DNA of 43,032 nucleotides from Candidatus Peregrinibacteria bacterium GW2011_GWF2_38_29 (GTDB lineage Bacteria; Patescibacteriota; Gracilibacteria; UBA1369; UBA12463): the NCBI GenBank assembly GCA_000992695.1, contig LBUS01000017.1, forward strand, positions 1 to 43,032, read 5' to 3'. The notes under the pieces are model-generated. The model saw only the letters and a program-made list of their open reading frames with translations. It did not search any database and was not told the origin of the DNA. A program made the position numbers and the translations under genes. How positions within the stretch are numbered: position 1 is the stretch's first letter; every line of letters starts with the position of its first letter. This document shows positions 1 to 7,422 of the stretch, one piece after another.

Positions 1-203
1 ACTTTTTAATGAACTTTGTTTTTCTTTTTGTTTTTGATTTTTTCAAATCATATAAATTTATCAAACCTAAAGACTTTCGTCAAATTATTACGGTGGACGT
101 AAATAGAAAGTATGTTTTACTTTAAAATGGAGTTTTTGGCAAATAACGAAAAGTTTATTTACAGAAATATTGATTTGTTATTTTTGTGGTGATAAAATTG
201 TCT

Positions 204-268
204 TGAACTTGCGGGCGACAGCCCCAGACCGACCACATACGTAGAGTTGGTCAGCAGGTTCTTTTTTT
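204..268 (+). terminator. GC-rich double hairpin plus T-run, possible terminator or end of a structured RNA
   Basis: In very AT-rich surroundings this stretch is GC-rich. GGGC (213-216) pairs with GCCC (221-224). GACCA (231-235) pairs with TGGTC (248-252), with an outer GACC/GGTT pairing (227-230 with 257-260), followed by C and seven Ts (262-268). Read on the + strand this looks like an intrinsic terminator. It abuts the stop codon of the convergent gene at 267-749. No + strand gene is visible in 1-203, so what it would terminate is unknown. The rest of 1-203 is plain AT-rich sequence in which I see nothing. Confidence 0.35.
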
Positions 269-749
269 AGTCTTCGTTTAAATCCCCTTTGTGCAAAGAT
301 ATGAACCTTATGTCTTTGTAATGTTTGGTTTTCCAGTATGGAATAATCGACCAGAAAAATATTTCTCCATTTCCGATTTTTTTAAGTATGATTTTAATTC
401 TTATTCTATCGTTGATTACCGCAATAAAAGCCCAATATTTAACTATTTTGTGCCTAAAATCGATTAAGCCGTGGTTTTTTACTCTGATGTTTTCTATTTT
501 TTCCAGATATTCTTGATAATATTTCATATTTTTTAGTACAGGCTTGATGTATTGCAACAGTTGAAATCTTTTTATTTGATTTTTAAGATCGCGTTTGCAG
601 TTTTTGTTTTTGAATATTAGGTGGAACAATCCGTGATTATTTAAGCGTATATTTCCAAAGCATAATGATTTTATTTCTTTATTATTCTCAAAAAAATTTA
701 TCGCTAATTGCTTTGTTTGTTCGTATTCTTGCTGGTCGTGATTGATCAT
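267..749 (-). CDS. Conserved CPR-type hypothetical protein, possibly a PBECR/RelE-like nuclease
   Basis: The product is 160 residues from the ATG at 749; a GTG at 767 is in frame but overlaps the probable -10. The middle holds a HGLFHLIF segment, then a Lys/Arg-rich helical stretch, then a KYWAFIAVI beta strand and a RIKIILKKIGNGEIFFWSI strand near the C-terminus. As I recall, CPR genomes carry many short proteins with this HI-type strand followed by RIKVIxRKxGxGxxxFWSVIP, and their fold resembles phage barnase/EndoU/colicin/RelE-like nucleases. The family assignment is an inference and no catalytic residue is proven. The gene is monocistronic, divergent from carA, with no antitoxin-like partner next to it. 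Confidence 0.6.
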   Translation of the reverse strand: MINHDQQEYEQTKQLAINFFENNKEIKSLCFGNIRLNNHGLFHLIFKNKNCKRDLKNQIKRFQLLQYIKPVLKNMKYYQEYLEKIENIRVKNHGLIDFRHKIVKYWAFIAVINDRIRIKIILKKIGNGEIFFWSIIPYWKTKHYKDIRFISLHKGDLNED

Positions 750-758
750 GGGTATTAT

Positions 759-764
759 TTTATA
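759..764 (-). promoter_or_regulatory. Possible -10 for the hypothetical gene at 267-749
   Basis: On the minus strand TATAAA ends 9 nt before the ATG at 749. No good -35 is visible. The short distance resembles the leaderless arrangement of other genes here, which is the main reason for listing it. Confidence 0.3.
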
Positions 765-817
765 CACATCTCGTTAAATCCAATTAAACTTTTCTTAAAT
801 TTTTCATAAATTATTGC

Positions 818-846
818 TTGCGTATAAACTTGCAACTCAATACAAT
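818..846 (+). promoter_or_regulatory. Predicted leaderless carA promoter
   Basis: A TTGCGT -35 (818-823) and a TACAAT -10 (841-846) are separated by 17 nt. The -10 ends 7 nt before the ATG at 854, so transcription would begin at or next to the start codon. This supports 854 rather than upstream in-frame starts. Confidence 0.45.
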
Positions 847-853
847 GCTTTTG

Positions 854-2008
854 ATGAAGAAAGCGACACTTCTTCTTGAAGACGGAACGAAATGGAACGG
901 AACTTTATTTGGAGCTGATAAAACGGTTTCAGGAGAAACAGTTTTTAATACAGGGATGATGGGTTATCCGGAAACAATGACAGATCCTTCTTACGAAGGG
1001 CAGATTTTGGTTTTTACATATCCGATGATTGGAAATTATGGCGTGCCGGATGATAAAAAAATAAAAGTTGGAAAAAAAGTTTTTAATGTAAGTTCGGTTT
1101 TTGAAAGTTCGCGAATACATGTGAGTGCGATTATCGTGAGTGAATATTCTGAAAATTTTAGTCATTTTGAGGCGAAGAAGTCGCTTGATAAATGGATGAA
1201 GGAGCAGGGGATTCCGGGGATTACTGGAATTGATACGAGGGCTTTGACGAAGCATTTGAGAGAAAAAGGAGCGATGTTAGGGAAAGTCAAAACTCAAAGT
1301 TCAAATCTCAAAGCCACAAGTCAAAAGTCAAAACTAAATGCGGCGCGGACAGACGATGAGGATCCGCGCGTGTTCTGGGACCCAAATAAGGAAAATTTAG
1401 TTGCGAAAGTTAGTTTGAAAAAGCCGATTGAATATAAGGGTGAGGGTAAGATGGCGAAAAAACGAGTTGTTTGCATGGATTGTGGTGTGAAAAATAATAG
1501 CATTCGAGCGTTTTTGGAAAAGGGTGTGACTTTGATTCGCGTGCCTTATGATTATGATTTTGTTGCAAAGGGTGTGAAATTTGATGGACTTTTTTTGTCG
1601 AATGGGCCGGGCGATCCTTCTATGATGGATTTGACGGTTGCGATAATAAAAAAAGTTATGGCAATGAAAAAGCCGATATTTGGAATTTGCCTTGGGAATC
1701 AGCTTTTAAGCCGTGCGTCTGGTGCAAAAACATATAAATTAAAATATGGTCATAGGTCGCAAAATCAGCCGTGCATGGATTTGGAAACAAAAAAATGTTA
1801 TGTGACTTCGCAAAATCATGGATATACCGTTGACGGAAAAACTCTTGGTAAAGGCTTTAAAGTTTGGTTTGAAAATGTGAATGATAAAACGGTTGAGGGC
1901 GTGAAGCACAAGAGTTTGCCGTTTTTTGCGGTGCAGTTTCATCCGGAAGCTTGTCCGGGACCAAAAGACAGTGAAGAGTTATTTGGTAAGTTTATTGATC
2001 TTTTGTGA
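854..2008 (+). CDS. carA: Carbamoyl-phosphate synthase small subunit (glutaminase)
   Basis: The subunit hydrolyses glutamine and passes ammonia to CarB for carbamoyl phosphate, the first intermediate of pyrimidine and arginine synthesis. The product is 384 residues from the ATG at 854. MKKATLLLEDG aligns with the normal CarA N-terminus, whereas the in-frame TTG at 818 and ATG at 845 lie in or beside the probable promoter. The class I glutamine amidotransferase triad is present: nucleophile C279 in GICLGNQ, and H363 and E365 in HPEA. SNGPGDP is also intact. Between the two domains, around residues 145-162, sits an inserted Ser/Lys/Gln-rich segment encoded by CAAAAGT-like repeat DNA. carB is not in the window. 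The livK promoter follows directly. Confidence 0.96.
   Translation: MKKATLLLEDGTKWNGTLFGADKTVSGETVFNTGMMGYPETMTDPSYEGQILVFTYPMIGNYGVPDDKKIKVGKKVFNVSSVFESSRIHVSAIIVSEYSENFSHFEAKKSLDKWMKEQGIPGITGIDTRALTKHLREKGAMLGKVKTQSSNLKATSQKSKLNAARTDDEDPRVFWDPNKENLVAKVSLKKPIEYKGEGKMAKKRVVCMDCGVKNNSIRAFLEKGVTLIRVPYDYDFVAKGVKFDGLFLSNGPGDPSMMDLTVAIIKKVMAMKKPIFGICLGNQLLSRASGAKTYKLKYGHRSQNQPCMDLETKKCYVTSQNHGYTVDGKTLGKGFKVWFENVNDKTVEGVKHKSLPFFAVQFHPEACPGPKDSEELFGKFIDLL
1286..1337 (+). repeat. Degenerate CAAA(A)GT repeat inside carA
   Basis: Heptamer-like units (TCAAAAC, TCAAAGT, TCAAATC, TCAAAAG) run in tandem within the carA reading frame. They resemble the AT-rich repeats seen in intergenic gaps of this window and encode a low-complexity linker between the CarA domains. 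Confidence 0.6.
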
Positions 2009-2019
2009 AATCGCAAAAC

Positions 2020-2048
2020 TTGATTTTGAGCTTGTGTGACAATATAAT
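2020..2048 (+). promoter_or_regulatory. Predicted liv operon promoter
   Basis: TTGATT (2020-2025) and TATAAT (2043-2048) are separated by 17 nt, just after the carA stop and 31 nt before the livK ATG. Confidence 0.6.
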
Positions 2049-2079
2049 TTTCCCAGTATATTAATTTAACCTCTTTAAT

Positions 2080-3168
2080 ATGACGAAAAAAATCGTAGCC
2101 GGAGTGCTTATGCTCGCGGTCGTTTTTGTCGCGGGTTGTTCCGTTTTTGGAACGTCCGACGATGCCGTATCCAAGCCAAAAATTGCAGTAATTTTGCCTT
2201 TTACAGGTGATGCGGGAAGTTATGGAGAAATGACAAAACAAGGAATTGAAATTGCCGCTAAGGAATTTGGTTATGCCGGTGAAGTAATTTACGAAGATTC
2301 AAAATGTGATCCAAAAGATTCTGTTAATGCTATGACGAAACTTGTTAGTGTTGATAAGGTTCAAGCAGTTATTGGAGATCTTTGCTCAAGCGCAACACGC
2401 GCTTCTTATCCTATTGCAGAGCAATATAAAGTTGTTTTAGTCAGCCCTGCTTCAACAAATCCAGACATTTCAAAGGATGGAGGCTATATGTTTAGAACGA
2501 TTCCAAGCGATTCTTTGCAAGGTGCTTTTGGAGCCAAATTGGTTTATGACAAGGGATATAGAAATCTTGCGGTTTTATACAGCAATGAAGATTATGGAAT
2601 TGGATTTAATACTGTATTGAAAGAGAATTTTGAGAAATTGGGTGGAAAAGTTGTTGCATCTGAAGGTGTTGAAAGAACTGCAACAGACGCAAGAACTCAA
2701 ATTACAAAAATTAAGGCTGCAAATCCGGATGCCGTTTATTTTATTCACAACGGGCCAAGTGTTGCAGCAGGTATTTTAAGACAAATGAGTGAACTTGGAC
2801 TTAAAGCTTTCATTGTCGGATCTGAAGGTCTTCGAGGTGAAGCGATTTTGAAAGGAGCCGGAGTTTCTGCTGAAGGAATGTATGTTACATCTGTTGCTTC
2901 CGGAACAAGCGCTTTCTTAGAACAATTTAAGACGATTTATACTAACGTTGAGGTAGGTCCTTTTGCCGCTCAAGGATATGATGCTTTTAAAGCCATTGCA
3001 TTGACTATTAAAGATGGTGCAAAGACAGGCGAAGAAATCAAAGAAGCTCTCTATAAAGTTGAATTTGATGGTGGCACAGGTCATGTCAAATTTGATGCAA
3101 ATGGAGATGTTCCTGGAACGTACGATGTCTTTGTTGTTAAAAATGGCAAATTTGAATTGGTAAAATAA
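2080..3168 (+). CDS. livK: Liv/HAAT-family ABC transporter substrate-binding lipoprotein
   Basis: This is a type I periplasmic-binding-protein-like receptor (Peripla_BP_6 family) for an ABC importer of branched-chain amino acids or related compounds. It has 362 residues. The N-terminus is a lipoprotein signal peptide with lipobox V17-A18-G19-C20, so the mature protein would be lipid-anchored outside the cytoplasmic membrane. The mature part opens with IAVILPFTGDAGSYG, typical of LivK, and contains the expected VSPAST, LYSNEDYG and AQGYDA segments. It begins a five-gene operon and overlaps livH by one base (TAATG). The substrate cannot be read from sequence; urea and amide receptors belong to the same family. 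Confidence 0.9.
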   Translation: MTKKIVAGVLMLAVVFVAGCSVFGTSDDAVSKPKIAVILPFTGDAGSYGEMTKQGIEIAAKEFGYAGEVIYEDSKCDPKDSVNAMTKLVSVDKVQAVIGDLCSSATRASYPIAEQYKVVLVSPASTNPDISKDGGYMFRTIPSDSLQGAFGAKLVYDKGYRNLAVLYSNEDYGIGFNTVLKENFEKLGGKVVASEGVERTATDARTQITKIKAANPDAVYFIHNGPSVAAGILRQMSELGLKAFIVGSEGLRGEAILKGAGVSAEGMYVTSVASGTSAFLEQFKTIYTNVEVGPFAAQGYDAFKAIALTIKDGAKTGEEIKEALYKVEFDGGTGHVKFDANGDVPGTYDVFVVKNGKFELVK

Positions 3169-4034
3169 TGAATATAGTTCCGCAACTCATCTTAAATAGC
3201 ATTATCGCAGGTTCGATAATAGCCTTCCTGGCTGTAAGTTTTAATTTAATTTATGGTGCCACGAGATTCTTTAATATGGCTCATGGCACCATTGCTATTT
3301 TTGGCGGATATATAGCGTTTTTCTTTTTCAAGACGCTTGGTTGGAATATGTATTTATCCGCTATTCTTGGAATTCTTGCCGCTGGGCTTCTTGGTTATAT
3401 CTTTGATCGAATTATTTATTTGCCACTTCGAAAAAGAAAAGCTTCCGGAATGATTATGCTTGTTGCTTCTATTGGCGTTTTTACGGCTTTACAGTCGCTT
3501 ATACAGATTTTCTTTACGAGTGAATTTCAAACGCTATCCGATATTTCAGTCCACGATAGGCTTTATACAATATTTGGCGCAACAATTACTCAGACTCAAA
3601 TTTATATTTTGATAATGGCTTTTATTGTCGCGATTTGCCTTATTATATTTTTGAAATATACGATTTTTGGTAAGGCTGTTAAGGCTATTAGTGATGATGA
3701 AGAGGTCGCGAAAATTGTCGGTATAAATACTAATAAAATTATAGGACTTTCGTTTTTTATTGGATCAGGAATTGCCGCAATAGGCGGGATTGCAGTTGGT
3801 TTTGATACCGGTCTTAATCCTACAATGGGTATGAAATTACTTTTGCACGGTATTTCAGCTGCGATAATCGGAGGAGTCGGCAGTGTCTATGGAGCTTTTA
3901 TTGGCGCTTTTGTTTTGACATTTGTTGCTAATTTTTCGATATTTTGGATATCCGGAGAATGGCAAGAGGCTGTAGCTTTTGTGCTACTTATAATATTTCT
4001 TATTTTTAGGCCTCGCGGAATAATTAAAAGATAA
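3168..4034 (+). CDS. livH: Branched-chain amino acid ABC transporter permease, LivH type
   Basis: One of two inner-membrane permeases of the HAAT importer (BPD_transp_2 family). The 288 residues are hydrophobic throughout, with about eight predicted membrane segments. The N-terminal NLIYGATRFFNMAHG and the later GGVGSVYGAFIGA are hallmarks of LivH. FGKAVKAISDDEEVAKIVGI is the cytoplasmic EAA-like coupling loop that contacts the ATPases. The start overlaps the livK stop and livM begins 2 nt downstream, so translation is probably coupled. Confidence 0.93.
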   Translation: MNIVPQLILNSIIAGSIIAFLAVSFNLIYGATRFFNMAHGTIAIFGGYIAFFFFKTLGWNMYLSAILGILAAGLLGYIFDRIIYLPLRKRKASGMIMLVASIGVFTALQSLIQIFFTSEFQTLSDISVHDRLYTIFGATITQTQIYILIMAFIVAICLIIFLKYTIFGKAVKAISDDEEVAKIVGINTNKIIGLSFFIGSGIAAIGGIAVGFDTGLNPTMGMKLLLHGISAAIIGGVGSVYGAFIGAFVLTFVANFSIFWISGEWQEAVAFVLLIIFLIFRPRGIIKR

Positions 4035-4036
4035 TT

Positions 4037-4927
4037 ATGAATTATACAGTTTATTATATTGTGCACTTGCTAACCATGTTTTCCATTTATGCTATTCTTG
4101 GGGTTAGTTTGAATTTGGTTGTTGGATATACGGGACTCGTTTCTGTTACGCAGGCGGCTTTTTATGGAATTGGCGCTTATGCTACCGCTTTAATTGCAAA
4201 GACTGCGGGATTTGGATTTTTTTCGTCGATGTTGATTGGTGTTATCGTTGCCGGTTTAATAGGTCTTTTAATTGGACTTGTTTTGTCGAAATTTAGAGAC
4301 GATTATTATGTGATAGTTACTGTTGGATTTAATATTATTGCTTATGGGATTTTCATGAATTGGCATAGCTTAACGCGTGGTCCGCTTGGAATTGTGGCCG
4401 TTCCTCGTCCAAAGATTGATTTTCTTGGATTGCATTTGGATTTTAATAATAATTTATTATTTTTAGCGCTGGTTTTAGTTTTTCTTGCTTTGATTTATTT
4501 TCTTGCGCGATTTATTGCCAAATCTTCTTTTGGAAGAGTTTTGAAGGCTATTCGCGAAGATGAAAAAGCGATTCAGGTTTTTGGATATAATGCTTTTTAT
4601 TTTAAGCTCGCCATCTTTGTTATAAGTGCAGGGATGGCTGCGGTTGCAGGATCTTTTTTCGCCTCATATTTGAGGTTTACAAGCCCAAATACGTTTGTTT
4701 TGATGGAATCGGTTTTGATTCTTTCTATGATAATTCTTGGAGGACTTGCGAATTTGAAAGGGTCACTTTTAGGCGCTTTTATATTGGTTCTTTTGCCTGA
4801 ATTAATGCGTTTTGTTGGATTTCCGAATGAGATTGCGGCTGAGATGAGGCAAATTGTTTATGGGGTCATTTTGGTGCTTTTGATGATATATAAGCCGAGT
4901 GGAATCATGGGAGAATACAAATTGTAA
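4037..4927 (+). CDS. livM: Branched-chain amino acid ABC transporter permease, LivM type
   Basis: The second permease of the importer, 296 residues, polytopic and without a long N-terminal extension. LNLVVGYTGLVSVTQAAFYGIGAYA near the N-terminus and SFGRVLKAIREDEKAIQVFGYN in the coupling loop are typical of LivM, as are GGLANLKGSLLGA and the C-terminal YKPSGIMG. It would pair with LivH as a heterodimer driven by LivG and LivF. Confidence 0.93.
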   Translation: MNYTVYYIVHLLTMFSIYAILGVSLNLVVGYTGLVSVTQAAFYGIGAYATALIAKTAGFGFFSSMLIGVIVAGLIGLLIGLVLSKFRDDYYVIVTVGFNIIAYGIFMNWHSLTRGPLGIVAVPRPKIDFLGLHLDFNNNLLFLALVLVFLALIYFLARFIAKSSFGRVLKAIREDEKAIQVFGYNAFYFKLAIFVISAGMAAVAGSFFASYLRFTSPNTFVLMESVLILSMIILGGLANLKGSLLGAFILVLLPELMRFVGFPNEIAAEMRQIVYGVILVLLMIYKPSGIMGEYKL

Positions 4928-4956
4928 ATGACAAAATTTAAATGAAAAATGACAAA
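4928..4956 (+). repeat. ATGACAAAA-type short repeat in the livM-livG gap
   Basis: Two ATGACAAAA units around a TTTAAATGAAAA spacer overlap the start of livG. They belong to the same A-rich degenerate repeat class found in other gaps. Confidence 0.4.
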
Positions 4957-5688
4957 AATATAATTGAAGTGAAAAATTTGGTGAAGCACTTTGGTGGTGT
5001 TTATGCGGTTAACGATTTGTCGCTGAAGATTCCAAGAGGAGAAGTTGTGAGCATTATTGGGCCGAATGGATCCGGGAAATCGACTTTGGTAAACTTGTTA
5101 TCCGGTATGGTTGAAATAAATAGTGGCGTTGTGATTTTGAATGATGCGGAAAAATTGAAGAAAATAAAATCTTATGAGATTCAAGATTTGTCTATTACAA
5201 GGACTTTTCAGGAGGTTCGGCTTTTTGAGCAAATGACGGTTATTGATAATTTGCTTGTTGTTTTGACGAATAGAAGTGTTTTTGGCTCGTTTTTTGAAGT
5301 TCATAAAAAATATCACTTGGAAGAGGTGGAAAGAATGCTTCAGCGCGTTGGGCTTGAAGCTAAGAAAAATCAACTCGCGAAAAATTTATCTTATGGGCAA
5401 AGAAAGTTACTTGAAATTGCGCGTGCGCTTCTTATGAAAACTGAAATTTATTTGTTTGATGAGCCATTTGCTGGTCTTTTTCATGCGATGATTAAAACCG
5501 TTTCTGGAATTATTAAGGACCTACGAAAAGAAGGAAAAACCGTGATTTTGATTGAGCATAATATGGATTTGATTAGAGAACTTTCTGATTATGTTTTTGT
5601 TATGGATGAGGGGAGTTTGCTTGCGGAAGGGGAGCCTGATAGCGTTTTAAAAAAGAAATCCGTTATCGAAGCTTATCTTGGAAAATAA
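4942..5688 (+). CDS. livG: Branched-chain amino acid ABC transporter ATPase, LivG type
   Basis: A cytoplasmic ATPase of the importer, 248 residues. Walker A is GPNGSGKST, the Q-loop lies in ITRTFQE, the signature is LSYGQ rather than LSGGQ, Walker B is IYLFDEP and the switch histidine is in LIEHNM. A Tyr in the signature and the RTFQ Q-loop are usual in LivG, which separates it from LivF downstream. The usual GLNP segment after the D-loop reads GLFHAMI here. It starts 14 nt after livM with no Shine-Dalgarno sequence. Confidence 0.93.
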   Translation: MKNDKNIIEVKNLVKHFGGVYAVNDLSLKIPRGEVVSIIGPNGSGKSTLVNLLSGMVEINSGVVILNDAEKLKKIKSYEIQDLSITRTFQEVRLFEQMTVIDNLLVVLTNRSVFGSFFEVHKKYHLEEVERMLQRVGLEAKKNQLAKNLSYGQRKLLEIARALLMKTEIYLFDEPFAGLFHAMIKTVSGIIKDLRKEGKTVILIEHNMDLIRELSDYVFVMDEGSLLAEGEPDSVLKKKSVIEAYLGK

Positions 5689-5695
5689 AAAAATT

Positions 5696-6418
5696 ATGAA
5701 AGAGATTTTACTACAATTAAAGGACGTGCACGTGCATTTTGGCGGAGTTAAGGCCTTGGACGGCGTGAACGTTGATATAAACGCCGGTGAAGTCACAGCT
5801 TTGATGGGGCCAAATGGCGCTGGGAAATCAACGATTTTGAAAGCGGTTTTTGGATTGGCGCCTGTTACTTCGGGATCGATTTTGTGGCATAATGATGCGT
5901 TTAAACCGATTCCATATGAAGTTGTTTATAAGGGAATTTCTTTTGTTCCGCAGGGCAGAAGGGTTTTTGCACGATTAACGGTTGAAGAAAATCTTGAGAT
6001 TGGTGGATTCACCGTTGCTAATAAAAATGAATTGAAAGAGAGAATTGCCCGGATGATGGAGCTTTTTCCTGTTTTGAAACATAAAAGGCGTGAACCTTCG
6101 GGAAGTCTTTCCGGTGGGCAACAGCAGATGCTTGCGATTGCGCGCGGACTTATGACCGATCCAAAGGTTTTGCTTTTGGATGAGCCGTCTTTGGGACTTG
6201 CGCCGAAAATCGTGAAAGAAGTTTTTGAAAAAATTAAAGAAATTAATTTAAAACAAAAAACCGCGATTGTTGTCGTGGAACATAATATTAAATCGCTTTT
6301 AGGCGTTGCGGATCGCGTTTACGTTTTGGATAAGGGAAAAGTTGCGCTTCATGGGAATTCGGATGATATAGAAAATAGTGATATTATGAAGAGGGTGTTT
6401 TTAGGAGAGATGGAGTAG
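5696..6418 (+). CDS. livF: Branched-chain amino acid ABC transporter ATPase, LivF type
   Basis: The second ATPase of the importer, 240 residues from the ATG at 5696; a TTG at 5678 would overlap livG by 11 nt and adds nothing conserved. Motifs are Walker A GPNGAGKST, Q-loop in ISFVPQGRRVFARLTV (a LivF hallmark), signature LSGGQQQ, Walker B VLLLDEPSLGLAP and switch histidine in VVEHN. It closes the operon and is followed by a 126-nt gap carrying the promoter of the next gene. Confidence 0.94.
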   Translation: MKEILLQLKDVHVHFGGVKALDGVNVDINAGEVTALMGPNGAGKSTILKAVFGLAPVTSGSILWHNDAFKPIPYEVVYKGISFVPQGRRVFARLTVEENLEIGGFTVANKNELKERIARMMELFPVLKHKRREPSGSLSGGQQQMLAIARGLMTDPKVLLLDEPSLGLAPKIVKEVFEKIKEINLKQKTAIVVVEHNIKSLLGVADRVYVLDKGKVALHGNSDDIENSDIMKRVFLGEME

Positions 6419-6422
6419 GAAG

Positions 6423-6455
6423 GAATTACAAAATCTAAAATCCAAAGGACAAACG
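6423..6455 (+). repeat. A-rich degenerate repeat after livF
   Basis: TTACAAAATCTAAAATCC followed by an AAAGGACAAAC segment is a weak CAAAAT/TAAAAT repeat. It is of the same type as the repeat inside carA. Confidence 0.3.
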
Positions 6456-6498
6456 GTATTTTTTTGGTAACTTATTTCTTGCTAAATAATTAATTTTA

Positions 6499-6507
6499 TG
6501 TTATAAT
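6499..6507 (+). promoter_or_regulatory. Extended -10 promoter for the duplicated-module protein
   Basis: TGtTATAAT is a perfect extended -10, ending 37 nt before the ATG at 6545. No convincing -35 is visible, as is common for extended -10 promoters. Confidence 0.6.
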
Positions 6508-6544
6508 TGTAGTGTAAGTTCAAAAATAAATAACAAAAATAAAA

Positions 6545-7387
6545 ATGAAAAATCTATTTACGCCTAATCGTTTAGTGTTTTTTGAAGGAGCTCCCGGTGA
6601 ATCCTTTGTACCTGATTCTGAAAAGGTTACTGAGCATAAAAGCGATGAAGCTCTTAAGTTTCAGGCTAAAAAAGCTCCTGAATCTTTTGAGGGTACGGTT
6701 GAAGCGTATTTAACTCAAATAGATGCGGATGCTAAAAGATTTGAAGATAAAGCTAAAGAGGGTAAGTTTTTTGCATTTGGTAATCTTGGGGATTCTTGGA
6801 TTCCAAGCATTGACGGTTTGAGTAAATTACTTAAAGGTAAAGTTGATTCTGCGGATGGTATGTATGATAAGCACGTAGCTTTACGAGAAGCTCGTTGTGC
6901 ATTACATCCTGTGGTTACAAGGCTTGAAAGATATTTAAAACAAGCGGAAGGAGTAACAAAGCAAGTTGATGCATTTTCTTGGGATAGAGTTAAGGATTTT
7001 AGAGCGTCACTTGGTATGAAGCCGGTCGATATGTCTGATGTTCTTATTCGTGGTGATAAATTTGATATTGATAGCGCTGCTTCTGAAAAAGAATCCTTAT
7101 TTGATAAAGAAGGTCGTTATTTTCAATATGGTAATTTAGGAGATAATTGGATTCCCCTTATTGATAATCTTGTTGGTAGATATGAAAGAAAATATTCAGA
7201 AGCTACCGATGCGTCTAAAAAGGAAGGTGTTATTAAGGAGGCAAAAACTGAAGTTGGGCTCGCTGTCCATAGGTTGGCTGAATATTTGAGGAGAGTTGAG
7301 GCTAAAACCGGTGAACGTGATGAGCAAAGCTGGGTGGCTTTACGTGGAATTATGGATAAGCTTAAATTTGATAAAGTAAAATCATAA
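6545..7387 (+). CDS. Orphan protein with two copies of an unrecognised GNLGDxWIPxID module
   Basis: I do not recognise this 280-residue protein. It has an internal duplication. Residues 73-158 and 190-275 align: FGNLGDSWIPSID (78-90) matches YGNLGDNWIPLID (195-207), then a helical Lys/Ala/Glu-rich stretch, an HPVVTRLERYL or VHRLAEYLRR helix, and a closing SW..(V/A)..(R/F)..M helix. The N-terminus MKNLFTPNRLVFFEGAPG lacks a signal peptide or membrane segment. It looks soluble and cytoplasmic, mostly helical, with a conserved Trp/Asp loop per repeat. It has its own promoter and lies between livF and pyrB. Confidence 0.75.
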   Translation: MKNLFTPNRLVFFEGAPGESFVPDSEKVTEHKSDEALKFQAKKAPESFEGTVEAYLTQIDADAKRFEDKAKEGKFFAFGNLGDSWIPSIDGLSKLLKGKVDSADGMYDKHVALREARCALHPVVTRLERYLKQAEGVTKQVDAFSWDRVKDFRASLGMKPVDMSDVLIRGDKFDIDSAASEKESLFDKEGRYFQYGNLGDNWIPLIDNLVGRYERKYSEATDASKKEGVIKEAKTEVGLAVHRLAEYLRRVEAKTGERDEQSWVALRGIMDKLKFDKVKS

Positions 7388-7390
7388 TTG

Positions 7391-7399
7391 TGATATACT
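7391..7399 (+). promoter_or_regulatory. Extended -10 promoter for pyrB
   Basis: TGaTATACT ends 23 nt before the pyrB ATG, predicting a leader of about 16 nt without a Shine-Dalgarno sequence. The same nonamer precedes pyrC. Confidence 0.55.
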
Positions 7400-7422
7400 T
7401 TTTCTAGTTTAAAAGTATTTAT

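Noticed and set aside
1-266. A tRNA, RNase P, SRP or tmRNA gene in the GC-rich left edge
   Set aside because: A few short words (such as GCTGACCA on the minus strand) recall RNase P, but no conserved core, T-arm or tag region follows.
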